From Pseudomonadales bacterium (GTDB taxonomy: Bacteria; Pseudomonadota; Gammaproteobacteria; Pseudomonadales; UBA5518), in the NCBI GenBank assembly GCA_024234165.1, contig JACKOP010000003.1, positions 1 to 64,000 on the forward strand: DNA of 64,000 bases, written 5' to 3'. Positions 36,004-45,862 of this stretch are shown one piece after another. Each line of letters starts with the position of its first letter. The first letter of the stretch is position 1. The notes under the pieces are model-generated. The model was given only the letters and a program-made list of their open reading frames with translations, made no database searches and was not told the DNA's origin. The translations under genes were made by a program, and so were the position numbers.

Positions 36004-36072
36004 CGTCGCTTCGCCGCCGGTCACGGCGCGGTGATCGAAGGTCAGCGAGAGCGGTAACTCCGCCTCCACCGC
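36004..36072 (-). pseudogene. Fragment of a 2-oxoacid dehydrogenase E2 (acyltransferase) gene
   Basis: Read on the minus strand, about 23 codons spell LPLSLTFDHRAVTGGEA with a short lead-in. This is the C-terminal signature of lipoamide acyltransferases (the DHRxxxG catalytic histidine region). No other part of the protein is present: the sequence before it is unrelated, and the similarity ends just before the DUF6316 stop codon. It is a remnant of a lost gene, marking a deletion near the hipBA insertion. Confidence 0.6.
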
Positions 36073-36156
36073 CGGCAGCCCATGGCTCATGGCCGAGGGA
36101 CCGGAGAAAAGCCCCTGGCCATGCACGTCTTTTGAGCTGCCTGGGCGCTGTTATTC

Positions 36157-37482
36157 TTAAGCGCCTCCACTGACGATCAGCGTGTCGCGTGCGGCGCGGA
36201 ATGCGTCCTGCAGCGCCTTGTGATCATCGAGGCCGTCGAGGACGTAGCTGTTGAGGAACTGACGCCCGGCGAACAGCTTGCTGTCTACGGGGCTCAACTC
36301 CGCTTCGTCGCAGACCTCTTGCCAGAGGTGAGCCATGGTTGTGACCTGATGTTCGATCAATGCGCTGGCTTCGGCCTCCTTCAGGTGATAATCCGGCGCG
36401 GCGGCAAGCAGAGTGGCGAGCGTGCTGGCACGGCCCCCACCCTTGATGAGCATGGCTTGCGTGGCTTCGTTGCCGGTGCGGCCTTGCGGGCAGATGTCAT
36501 AGGCAGGCGTGAGCGTGAGCATCCGGCCGTCCCAGAAGGCGGCATGGTTGCGGGCGTGGTCGTCGGTGTTGCCGCACAGCACGTTGAAGCAGATCCGCCC
36601 GTAGAGCTCCTTGAGCGTGGCCTTGGGTTCAGTGAAGCGGTGGCGGATGAGTTCGGCGAGGTCTTCGTAGGAGGCGTAACGGGCCATCATCTCATCGAGC
36701 CCGAGCATGGTCAGTGCCGAGACCATGGCGCGGCGCGTCCATCCATCCTTCGTGTGCGTGCGGTCAAAGCGCTCGATAAGCAGCACATCCTTATGGGTAG
36801 CACGAATCATCGACACGGGTGCGGCATCGAGTCCGCAGGCGGCTGCCAGCTTCATCGCGATAAATTCGGCCTTCACGACGCTGTAGGTGTCGTTGGCTGC
36901 CGAGAATTTAGCGATGAATTTTTTTGCGCCGTCATCAACGAGTACCTTGGGGCGCGCCCCGCCAATCGACGTGCCATGCTTGATGGCCTGATCGAGTGCC
37001 GGGGTCAGGGGGACGCCTTTTTCGATGAGGGCAGCCGCCTCCATGAGCTCGTCCAGGGAGGCCTGTGCGGTAAGGCGGGGGACATACTCTGTGGCCGATG
37101 CCTGAAAATCGAGGGCGCCAATCCGGTCGGAACCCGATTGGAGCAGGAAGGTCAGCTCGCCAAGCTCCGGCACGCCGGCAGCGTCGGGCTTTTTGCCCGT
37201 CAGCCTGTTGATGATGACACGGCGGCCCCAGGCATCCGGCGAGCCGTCACGAATACAACTGGCCATCGACAGGCCGTTGATGGGCGCAATGACGCCCTCC
37301 TGGAGGGGAAGTTCAGGCTCGTAGATGGGAATGGCGCTCTGACGGCGCCGGTAGCTGGCGCCGTATGTATAGAGCAGGCGCTCGCCATCCTGGTCGAGGC
37401 GGCCGGCCACCACCGGCTCCATAGCTCCTGGCAGCCACATCCAGACAAAAGCTTCTGTCGCATCCGCCTTAGAAGTCATCAT
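36157..37482 (-). CDS. hipA: HipA-family serine/threonine kinase toxin
   Basis: A 441-residue HipA-like kinase. An N-terminal HipA subdomain (about 10-110) is followed by the kinase core with TSIGGARPKVLV (ATP loop), FIAKF (ATP lysine), LLIERFDR, the catalytic loop NVLCGNTDDHARNHAAFW and LTPAYDI (metal Asp). E. coli HipA phosphorylates glutamyl-tRNA synthetase and causes dormancy. ATG 37482 was picked from three close ATGs because GAAGG lies 6 bases ahead. The start overlaps the hipB stop, so it is coupled. Confidence 0.85.
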   Translation of the reverse strand: MMTSKADATEAFVWMWLPGAMEPVVAGRLDQDGERLLYTYGASYRRRQSAIPIYEPELPLQEGVIAPINGLSMASCIRDGSPDAWGRRVIINRLTGKKPDAAGVPELGELTFLLQSGSDRIGALDFQASATEYVPRLTAQASLDELMEAAALIEKGVPLTPALDQAIKHGTSIGGARPKVLVDDGAKKFIAKFSAANDTYSVVKAEFIAMKLAAACGLDAAPVSMIRATHKDVLLIERFDRTHTKDGWTRRAMVSALTMLGLDEMMARYASYEDLAELIRHRFTEPKATLKELYGRICFNVLCGNTDDHARNHAAFWDGRMLTLTPAYDICPQGRTGNEATQAMLIKGGGRASTLATLLAAAPDYHLKEAEASALIEHQVTTMAHLWQEVCDEAELSPVDSKLFAGRQFLNSYVLDGLDDHKALQDAFRAARDTLIVSGGA

Positions 37483-37801
37483 CAACATCCTTCACGGCGT
37501 GGCGGACGCTCTTGGGTAGCAGGGTCAGTTTTTCGTCGAGGCGGGCATTGTGCATCTGCAGTGTGCGCTCGTCGTAGTCGAACAGGCGCACGCCGACGAG
37601 TGAGGCAACCTCAAAGACGATGCCGATCTCAGGGCCAGACGCGCCTTTTTCGATGCTGGAAAGGGTGGTGCGACTTATGCCGGCGCGGTCCGCCAGTTCC
37701 TGCGCGGTCAGGCCGCGTTCGGCCCGGCCGACGCGGATCAGCTTGCCGAGCATAGCGAGCGCCAGGTGCGTGACTCTGGAGTAGCTTCTTTGGCGGGGCA
37801 C
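37469..37801 (-). CDS. hipB: HipB-like antitoxin / transcriptional repressor
   Basis: A 110-residue protein with an XRE-type helix-turn-helix (LTAQELADRAGISRTTLSSIEKG, about 33-55). It should neutralise HipA and repress the operon. GTG 37801 is preferred: longer readings would put the 18-base palindrome inside the gene, whereas this start places it 14-31 bases upstream as an operator. The C-terminus is long and acidic (ending KDVDDDF). Confidence 0.75.
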   Translation of the reverse strand: MPRQRSYSRVTHLALAMLGKLIRVGRAERGLTAQELADRAGISRTTLSSIEKGASGPEIGIVFEVASLVGVRLFDYDERTLQMHNARLDEKLTLLPKSVRHAVKDVDDDF

Positions 37802-37814
37802 GGTTATACCTGTT

Positions 37815-37832
37815 TGTTCATTCGAATGAACA
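37815..37832. promoter_or_regulatory. Perfect palindrome before hipB, candidate operator 1
   Basis: TGTTCATTCGAATGAACA is an 18-base perfect palindrome 13 bases before the hipB start. Its size and place fit a HipB dimer site. Confidence 0.65.
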
Positions 37833-37847
37833 TGAAGTCTTTTCATG
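37831..37847. promoter_or_regulatory. Inverted repeat before hipB, candidate operator 2
   Basis: CATGAA-5-TTCATG, an inverted repeat adjoining the first palindrome. It could be a second binding site or part of the promoter. Confidence 0.45.
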
Positions 37848-37860
37848 TCCAAAATTTTGC

Positions 37861-37877
37861 ACACCATGTCATGGTGT
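37861..37877. promoter_or_regulatory. Inverted repeat before hipB, candidate operator 3
   Basis: ACACCATG-T-CATGGTGT, 8-base arms with a one-base centre. It is the third inverted repeat within 63 bases, so repression may be cooperative. Confidence 0.45.
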
Positions 37878-38264
37878 TGGTATTCGGTCAAGTTTTGTCC
37901 ATTCAATTGATCATAAGGGCAGCTTGCGGGCAGAATTTTGCACACAGCGGAATATGAACTGAGTGATGGCGGCGCACTAAAACGAAGGGGCGGTTTGGGT
38001 AGCTATGAAGGTTGGGTATACGGAATTTTCTTTTGGGTACCAGTTCAACAACTGCGCCGAGTGGCTGAACATGAAGTGCAGCATCGTGGTTGACACCGCG
38101 TGCGAGAAGGTGCGCGTCACCTCCGCGCTGTTCGACCTGCCGCGCATCTCGCGCGCCTTTGCCTTGGGCGAGCAGTCCCGATCCCGCCGCCGGGGCACTT
38201 GTGAGAAATCCGGGCTGGCCCAACGGCTGCACGGCACGACAACGCACCCAGCGCAGGCTCGCCC
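37878..38264. other. Region without a convincing gene between hipB and the cNMP/rhodanese gene
   Basis: AT-rich to about 38040, then GC-rich. AATTTTGCACAC occurs at both 37852 and 37934. A plus-strand frame from ATG 38005 begins MKVGYTEFSFGY, which looks like the start of a known hypothetical-protein family, but the rest has no recognisable structure. It is probably a truncated gene start left by the hipBA insertion. Confidence 0.4.
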
Positions 38265-39332
38265 TCAGCCGGTGAGCAGGTAGGCATTCAACCCCGCCTG
38301 GCGCAGCAGGTACACCGCGAGCTCGCTGCGCCTGCCGCCGTCGGGCGTGACCAGACAGGTGCGGCTGCGGTCGAGTTCACGCAGGCGCTTGCGCAGCGCA
38401 ACGATCGGAATGTTGCTGCTGCCGTCGGCATGACCACAGCGGTATTCGGCCGGAAAGCGCACGTCGACCACGTCGAAACCGATTCCCGCACTGGCCAGGA
38501 AGCGCTTCGCCTTCGCGAGATCGATCGTCTGCACCAGCGACGACTTGAAGATCGCGTCGAACTGGGCGCGATCCAGCCGGCCGACGACGCCGTCGCTCGC
38601 CATGCGCACCGTCGCGTTGCGGATCGTGTCGGCGACCAACGCTTCCTCCCCGAAATAGTCACCGGGAACCAGATCGAAACTCTGGCCTGCGAAAGGGCCT
38701 GTCCGGCCGGTGATCACGCGCGCCTCGCCTTCGAGCAGGATGTAGAAGTAATCACCTGGCGTTCCGGCAAGCACCACGTCGGTGCCGGCACGCAATGCGA
38801 TGCGCTCGAGTTCGATGAAGCAGCGCTGGATGTTGGCGGCGGAAAGATGCGACATCAGCGGCGAGTCGAGCAGCCGCGCCATCCAGTCCTCGGAATACTC
38901 GTCGTCGAAACGCGCCTCTTCGATACGCTCGTCGACCTCCGCGACCAGCACCACATCGAAGCTCGCTTCGTCGGCACTGGCCATCAGGCGGTCGATCACG
39001 TCGCGGCGCAGCGTAAGCACGCAGGCGTCGGTCTGCGCGCGCGCAGACGCGCCGTTGCGGTACAGATCCTCGAGCGGAAAACGCGCCTGGTGACTTCCTG
39101 CCTCGACCAGCGTGCGCTTCTCGAAGGACTCGCGGACCTCGATCGCTCCCTCGAGAATGAAATACGCCGTACCGGGCTGCGGCATCTTGCGGAACAGGAA
39201 GCGCCCCTTCTCGATGCGCACCACCGCCGCGCCTTCGAGCAGTCGATCGAAGTGCTTCTCCGCGACGAGTGTCAACGGGTGAAAGTGGTGCAGCCGCTCC
39301 GGCGTCAGTGAGACACCGTCGATCGTCGTCAT
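38265..39332 (-). CDS. Double cyclic-nucleotide-binding protein with C-terminal inactive rhodanese domain
   Basis: A 355-residue protein. Two cNMP-binding beta-barrels (about 15-130 and 155-270; the second has GDYFYILLEGEARV and GDYFGEEALVADTIRNATVRM) are followed by a rhodanese fold (about 275-355; DVVDVRFPAEYRCGHADGSSNIPI). The rhodanese catalytic-loop cysteine is absent: CLVTPDGGRRSELAVYLL has TPDGGRR in the loop, so sulfur transfer is unlikely and the domain probably binds a partner. No helix-turn-helix is seen. GGAGGACGCG precedes the start. It follows pgk after 28 bases. Confidence 0.78.
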   Translation of the reverse strand: MTTIDGVSLTPERLHHFHPLTLVAEKHFDRLLEGAAVVRIEKGRFLFRKMPQPGTAYFILEGAIEVRESFEKRTLVEAGSHQARFPLEDLYRNGASARAQTDACVLTLRRDVIDRLMASADEASFDVVLVAEVDERIEEARFDDEYSEDWMARLLDSPLMSHLSAANIQRCFIELERIALRAGTDVVLAGTPGDYFYILLEGEARVITGRTGPFAGQSFDLVPGDYFGEEALVADTIRNATVRMASDGVVGRLDRAQFDAIFKSSLVQTIDLAKAKRFLASAGIGFDVVDVRFPAEYRCGHADGSSNIPIVALRKRLRELDRSRTCLVTPDGGRRSELAVYLLRQAGLNAYLLTG

Positions 39333-39360
39333 CGCGTCCTCCGTGCCGTTGCGTACCGGA

Positions 39361-40533
39361 TCAGCAAGCAGCGCGGCTCTCCAGAATCACGACCGCAGGA
39401 AGCTGCTTGCCTTCGACGTATTCGAGAAACGCACCGCCGCCGGTCGACGTGTACGATACCCGCTCGCCGACCCCGAACTTCTCGAGTGCAGCCAGCGTAT
39501 CGCCACCGCCAGCGAGCGAGAACGCGTTGCTGGCGGCGATCGCCTCGGCGATCACACGGGTACCCCCAGCGAACTGCTCGATCTCGAACACCCCGAGCGG
39601 ACCATTCCACAGGATCGTGCCGGCTTCCGTGAGCAGCTTCGCAAATCGGGCAGCAGTGCGCGGGCCTATGTCGAGGATCATCTCGTCGGCGCCCACTTCC
39701 GTGACGCTCTTCACGGTTGCTACCGCGTCCTCTGCCAGCGCCGTCGCGACGACCACATCCTCTGGCAACGGGATCTCGGTGCGGGTCATCAGCCGCCTCG
39801 CCTCATCGAGCAGGTCGGCCTCGACCAGCGACTTGCCGATCGGCAGGCCCGCGGCTGCAAGGAAGGTGTTCGCGATGCCGCCACCGACGATCAGGTGATC
39901 GACCTTCGCCGCCAGCGTGTCGAGCACGGTGAGCTTGGTCGATACCTTGGAGCCACCGACGATCGCAACCAGCGGACGGGCAGGAGCGCGCAACACCTTG
40001 CCGAGCGCCGCGAGTTCGGCCGCGAGCAACGGACCGGCGCAGGCGATCGGTGCGAAACGCGCCACGCCATGAGTGGACGCTTCGGCCCGATGTGCGGTTG
40101 CGAACGCGTCCATCACATAGATATCGCACCACGCCGCCATGCGCCGTGCCAGCGCTTCGTCGTCCTGCTTTTCACCCTTCACGAAGCGGACGTTCTCGGC
40201 CAGCGCGAGTGCGCCAGGCTCGATCTGGGCACCGTCGAGCCAGTCGCGCAGCAGCGGCACCGGCCGACCCAGCAGTTCGCCGAGCCGTGCGGCGACCGGC
40301 GCCAGGCTGAACGCAGCATTTTCCTCGTCGCTGGCACCGGCCTTCGGTCGCCCGAGGTGCGACATCACGAGCACGCGTGCGCCCGCGTCCAGCGCCCGGC
40401 GGATCGTCGGCAGCGCGGCGACGATCCGCGCATCGCTGCTGACCCGGCCGTCCTTCACCGGCACGTTGAGATCCTCGCGGATCAGCACGCGCTTGCCACG
40501 CAGATCGAGGTCGGTCATCAATTTCACGCTCAT
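39361..40533 (-). CDS. pgk: Phosphoglycerate kinase
   Basis: A 390-residue enzyme transferring phosphate between 1,3-bisphosphoglycerate and ADP. It shows RVLIREDLNVP, LVMSHLGRP, VMDAFATAHR, VGGSKVSTKL and FSLAGGGDTLAAL motifs. The start overlaps the epd stop (ATGA) with GGGAG upstream. It belongs to the tkt-epd-pgk operon. Confidence 0.97.
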   Translation of the reverse strand: MSVKLMTDLDLRGKRVLIREDLNVPVKDGRVSSDARIVAALPTIRRALDAGARVLVMSHLGRPKAGASDEENAAFSLAPVAARLGELLGRPVPLLRDWLDGAQIEPGALALAENVRFVKGEKQDDEALARRMAAWCDIYVMDAFATAHRAEASTHGVARFAPIACAGPLLAAELAALGKVLRAPARPLVAIVGGSKVSTKLTVLDTLAAKVDHLIVGGGIANTFLAAAGLPIGKSLVEADLLDEARRLMTRTEIPLPEDVVVATALAEDAVATVKSVTEVGADEMILDIGPRTAARFAKLLTEAGTILWNGPLGVFEIEQFAGGTRVIAEAIAASNAFSLAGGGDTLAALEKFGVGERVSYTSTGGGAFLEYVEGKQLPAVVILESRAAC

Positions 40534-41645
40534 GCTCCCTGTTCTCCAGCCAGCGCTTGCGACCCGGTACGGGCCGCCTCGACCCAATATAGCGCGACAT
40601 CGAGCATGCGGTTGGCGTAGCCCCACTCGTTGTCGAACCAGATCAGCAGCTTGACCAGCCGGTCTCCGCTGACACGGGTCTGCGAGGCATCGACGATGCC
40701 CGAACGCGGGTCGTGAATGAAGTCGCAGGACGCGAGCGGTTCTTCGGTGTAGCCGAGGATCCCGGCCAGCGCTCCCGCCGCCGCCTCGGCGAGCAGCGTG
40801 TTCACATCGTGCACCCCGACCCGACGGCCGAGCACCACCGAGAGATCGATCGCCGAGACGTCGAGCGTTGGCACGCGCATCGCCTGCGCCTCGAAACGTC
40901 CCGCGAGCGCGGGCAGTATGCGTCCGATTCCGGCGCCGAGCCCGGTATCGACCGGAATGATCGACTGCAGCGCCGCTCGCGTCTTGCGCAGGTCGGTGTG
41001 ATGGTAGGCGTCGAGCACCGGCTGATCGTTCATCGCCGAGTGGATCGTCGTGATCACGCCGCACTCGACGCCGAAGCTGCGCGCAAGCGTGTCGATCACC
41101 GGCACGATGCAGTTGGTGCTGCACGAGGCCGCCGAGACCACGCGCTCGCTGCCATCCAGAGTCCGGTGATTGATGCCATAGACGATGGTGGCGTCGATAT
41201 CGGTATCGGCGGGCTGCGAGAACAGCACGCGATGCGCCCCGCGCGCGAGATGCCGCATCGCATCGGCACGTGAGCCGAAGGCGCCGGTGCATTCGAACAC
41301 CAGATCGATGCCGTGCCGCGCCCAGTCGAGTTCGGCCAGCGAGTCATGCGAGCTCACGGCGATCGCGCAGCCGTCGATATCGAGCATGCCGCCCCTGCAT
41401 TCCACGCGGCCCGGGAAGCGTCCGTGCGTGGAATCGTAGCGGGTCAGGTAGGCCATCGTCTCGAGGTTTGCGAGCTCGTTGATCGCGACGATGTCGAGCC
41501 GTCCCGCGAGTCCGCGCTCGTGCGCAGCGCGCAGCAGACAGCGGCCGATGCGGCCGTAGCCGTTGATCGCAGCCCGCGCACCCAAGCCGCGGGATCCTTG
41601 CGGCGAGGTTCGCGAGTCCGCGTGCTCGCCGCTCACGGCAATCAT
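40530..41645 (-). CDS. epd: Erythrose-4-phosphate dehydrogenase (GAPDH family)
   Basis: A 371-residue enzyme. The nucleotide motif is AINGYGRIGRCLLRA, the catalytic cysteine lies in SAASCSTNCIVP, and the Epd-like segments are TIHSAMNDQPVLDAYHHTDLR and IIPVDTGLGAGIGR. Sequence and order fit Epd (vitamin B6 synthesis) better than glycolytic GapA, but a dual role is possible. The first 25 residues are extra; the start at 41645 overlaps tkt (ATGA). Confidence 0.85.
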   Translation of the reverse strand: MIAVSGEHADSRTSPQGSRGLGARAAINGYGRIGRCLLRAAHERGLAGRLDIVAINELANLETMAYLTRYDSTHGRFPGRVECRGGMLDIDGCAIAVSSHDSLAELDWARHGIDLVFECTGAFGSRADAMRHLARGAHRVLFSQPADTDIDATIVYGINHRTLDGSERVVSAASCSTNCIVPVIDTLARSFGVECGVITTIHSAMNDQPVLDAYHHTDLRKTRAALQSIIPVDTGLGAGIGRILPALAGRFEAQAMRVPTLDVSAIDLSVVLGRRVGVHDVNTLLAEAAAGALAGILGYTEEPLASCDFIHDPRSGIVDASQTRVSGDRLVKLLIWFDNEWGYANRMLDVALYWVEAARTGSQALAGEQGA

Positions 41646-43651
41646 CTACCGCGGCTGCTGGCCAGCAGTTCTTCGACCACCGCGACCACGTGCTCCTCGG
41701 TGAAGCCGAAATGCTTCATCAGCACGCCGGCCGGCGCCGAGGCGCCGAAATCGTGCATGCCAACCACGCGCCCGTCCAGCCCCACGAACTTGTACCAATA
41801 GTCGGCGTGCGCCGTCTCGATCGCGACCCGTGCCCGGACTGCCGCAGGCAGCACCGATTCACGGTACGCCGCATCCTGCGCCTCGAAACGATCCGTGCAC
41901 GGCATCGAGACCACCCGCACGCGCCGCCCACTGGAACTCAATGTACGTGCTGCAGCCACGGCGAGCGCCACCTCCGATCCGGTGGCAATCAGGATCGTCT
42001 CGGGCGTCCCGGCGCAATCGACCAGCACGTAGCCACCGCGCTGGATCGCGGCCAGTTGCTCGTCGCTGCGCGGCTGGTGCGGCAGGTTCTGGCGCGACAG
42101 CACGAGCGCGGTAGGACCGTCGGCACGCAGGATCGCCTGCTGCCAGGCGACGGCCGTCTCTACCGTGTCTGCCGGACGCCAGGTCGAGAGGTGCGGTGTC
42201 GCGCGCAGGCTGGCGATCTGTTCCACCGGCTGGTGCGTGGGGCCGTCTTCGCCCAGACCGATCGAATCGTGCGTGTACACGTAGATGACCGGCAGGCGCA
42301 TCAGCGCCGCCAGGCGTACCGCATTGCGCATGTACTCCATGAACACCAGGAAGGTGCCGCCGAATGGACGCAGACCGTGCAATGCCAGCCCGCTCATGAT
42401 GGTGCCCATGCCGAATTCACGCACACCGTAGTGGATGTAATTGCCACTGGCATCCGCACCCGACACGCTGCGAGCCTCCTTCCACAGCGTGAGGTTCGAG
42501 CCGGCAAGGTCTGCCGAACCGCCGGTGAGTTCGGGCAGCAGCGGCGCCAGCGCCTGGATCGCGTTCTGGGATGCCTTGCGGCTGGCGATGGTCTCACCCT
42601 TGTGCTGGCAGGCGCGCACGTAATCGGCTGCAGCACGCTCGAAGCCTGCCGGCAATTCACCGCGCATGCGCCGTTCGAGTTCGCCCGCCTGTTCCGGAAA
42701 CGCCGCACGGTAGGCGTCCAGGCGCTGCTGCCATGCTGTCTCGGCCGCCGCGCCGCGTGTCCTGGCGTCCCAGCCCGCGTAGATTTCTGCCGGTATCTCG
42801 AACGGCGGGTGGTTCCAGCCAAGCTCGGCACGCGCAGCGGCAACCTCGGCAGCACCGAGCGGGCTGCCGTGCACATGCTCGCTACCCTGCTTGTTCGGTG
42901 CGCCCTTGCCGATCACGGTGCGGCAGAGAATCAGGCTGGGCCGTGCAGCGTCCTCGCGTGCAGTCGTGATCGCGTCCCGGATCGCCCGTGGGTCATGGCC
43001 GTCGATGGAAGTGATCACTTGCCAGCCATAGGCTTCGAAACGCTTTGCCGTATCGTCGGTGAACCAGCCGGCAACCCGGCCGTCGATCGAGATGCCGTTG
43101 TCGTCATAGAGCACGATCAGCTTGCCCAGCCCGAGGGTGCCCGCCAGCGAGCACACTTCGTGCGAGATGCCCTCCATCAGGCAGCCATCACCGGCAAAGG
43201 CGTAGGTGTGGTGGTCGATCAACGCGTGACCGGGGCGATTGAACCGCGCCGCCAGCATCCTTTCGGCGAGCGCCATGCCGACCGCGCTGCCCAGGCCCTG
43301 GCCGAGCGGCCCGGTGGTGGTCTCGACTCCGGGGGTATGGCCGTATTCGGGGTGGCCCGGGGTCTGTGAGTGGAACTGGCGGAACGCCTGCAACTGCGAC
43401 AACGGCAGGTCGTAGCCACTGAGGTGCAGCAGCGCGTAGAGCAGCATGGAACCGTGGCCGTTCGACAGCACGAAGCGGTCACGGTTGAACCAGTGCGGGT
43501 TGACCGGGTTGTGGACCAGGAAATCGTTCCACAGGACCTCGGCCATGTCGGCCATCCCCATGGGTGCACCCGGGTGACCGCTCTCCGCCTTCTGTACGGC
43601 ATCCATGCTGAGCGCACGGATCGCATTGGCCAGTTCGAAGCGTGTGGGCAT
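41642..43651 (-). CDS. tkt: Transketolase
   Basis: A 669-residue thiamine-diphosphate enzyme of the pentose phosphate pathway. It has N-terminal ESGHPGAPMGMADMAEVLW, the ThDP motif GDGCLMEGISHEV with downstream D and N, and the pyrimidine-binding PVIYVYTHDSIGLGEDGPTHQPVEQ. It starts the tkt-epd-pgk run. The start ATG 43651 has AGGAG upstream. The region to its right is the left edge of the restriction-modification island. Confidence 0.97.
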   Translation of the reverse strand: MPTRFELANAIRALSMDAVQKAESGHPGAPMGMADMAEVLWNDFLVHNPVNPHWFNRDRFVLSNGHGSMLLYALLHLSGYDLPLSQLQAFRQFHSQTPGHPEYGHTPGVETTTGPLGQGLGSAVGMALAERMLAARFNRPGHALIDHHTYAFAGDGCLMEGISHEVCSLAGTLGLGKLIVLYDDNGISIDGRVAGWFTDDTAKRFEAYGWQVITSIDGHDPRAIRDAITTAREDAARPSLILCRTVIGKGAPNKQGSEHVHGSPLGAAEVAAARAELGWNHPPFEIPAEIYAGWDARTRGAAAETAWQQRLDAYRAAFPEQAGELERRMRGELPAGFERAAADYVRACQHKGETIASRKASQNAIQALAPLLPELTGGSADLAGSNLTLWKEARSVSGADASGNYIHYGVREFGMGTIMSGLALHGLRPFGGTFLVFMEYMRNAVRLAALMRLPVIYVYTHDSIGLGEDGPTHQPVEQIASLRATPHLSTWRPADTVETAVAWQQAILRADGPTALVLSRQNLPHQPRSDEQLAAIQRGGYVLVDCAGTPETILIATGSEVALAVAAARTLSSSGRRVRVVSMPCTDRFEAQDAAYRESVLPAAVRARVAIETAHADYWYKFVGLDGRVVGMHDFGASAPAGVLMKHFGFTEEHVVAVVEELLASSRGR

Positions 43652-43719
43652 GTGGTGAACTCCTGCTAGGTGGTCGGAGGGACAGCAATCGGCTGCCTAT
43701 TGTCCTCCACCACACATTC

Positions 43720-43750
43720 AAGGCCAACTCTGCCGGGTTGGCCTTTTTCT
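43720..43750 (+). terminator. Rho-independent terminator without an upstream gene
   Basis: Nine-base stem AAGGCCAAC / GTTGGCCTT with an 8-base loop, followed by TTTTT and CTT. It points along the plus strand, but the only gene upstream is tkt on the other strand. It is probably a leftover of a gene lost when the island inserted. Confidence 0.7.
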
Positions 43751-43818
43751 TGGCCGAATCCCCGGTATTCGCCAGGCTCCGGGCCGGGATGCCGTGGGCA
43801 GGGGTGATCGGGAGCACG

Positions 43819-43935
43819 ATGAACGCGCTGTTCGGCGCGGAAGCCAAGCAGAAACTGCTGCAGGGCGGTCCCCTGCCTGTATGCCAGCCTGATAAGCTGG
43901 TGTTCATCTTCCATCCGACCGACCACCTGCGATGA
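43819..43935 (+). CDS. Short peptide coupled to the HVO_A0114-type regulator
   Basis: A 38-residue reading starting at ATG 43819, with GGGAG 4 bases ahead. Its stop overlaps the next ATG (ATGA). No family is recognised (MNALFGAEAKQKLL..., ending FHPTDHLR). The frame stays open upstream to about 43642 without a better start, so it may be the tail of a longer lost protein, possibly the toxin partner of the regulator. It remains speculative. Confidence 0.35.
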   Translation: MNALFGAEAKQKLLQGGPLPVCQPDKLVFIFHPTDHLR

Positions 43936-44270
43936 AGCGCTGCACCGTTGGTATTCGCCGCCCCGAAGAACGGAGCCATCCGGCCACTGGCCGGGGCCAG
44001 CCCTCGGTCTGGTTTCCGTCGATGGCGACGATGGCGGCAGTGCTGTCCGAGGACAACCGGGCGCTGCTGCGTCTGATCCGTGACCAGCGGCCCAAGTCGC
44101 TGACGGAACTCGCGGCGCTCTCCGGGCGGCGCGTGCCCAACCTGTCGCGCTCGCTGCGGATGATGGAAGGCTACGGTTTGGTCAAGCTCAAGCGCGACGG
44201 TCACGGCGTGGAGCCGGTAGCGCTGGCAACGGAATTTCTGGTCTTGCTGAACGACCCGGCAGGCACATAG
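43932..44270 (+). CDS. HVO_A0114-type winged-helix DNA-binding protein (MarR-like)
   Basis: A 112-residue protein. The N-terminal KRCTVGIRR and WFPSM segments are followed by a winged helix (about 40-105, ENRALLRLIRDQRPKSLTELAALSGRRVPNLSRSLRMMEGYGLVKL). Such proteins are antitoxin-type or promoter-binding regulators. It sits 11 bases before hsdM and probably controls the restriction operon. The usual toxin-like partner is absent. Confidence 0.75.
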   Translation: MKRCTVGIRRPEERSHPATGRGQPSVWFPSMATMAAVLSEDNRALLRLIRDQRPKSLTELAALSGRRVPNLSRSLRMMEGYGLVKLKRDGHGVEPVALATEFLVLLNDPAGT

Positions 44271-44281
44271 GACAGGACACG

Positions 44282-45858
<1,577 letters not shown>

Positions 45859-45862
<4 letters not shown>

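Noticed and set aside
38005..38283. A 92-codon plus-strand frame starting MKVGYTEFSFGY
   Set aside because: Only the first dozen residues look protein-like; the rest is featureless and runs into the end of the cNMP/rhodanese gene. Treated as a gene fragment.
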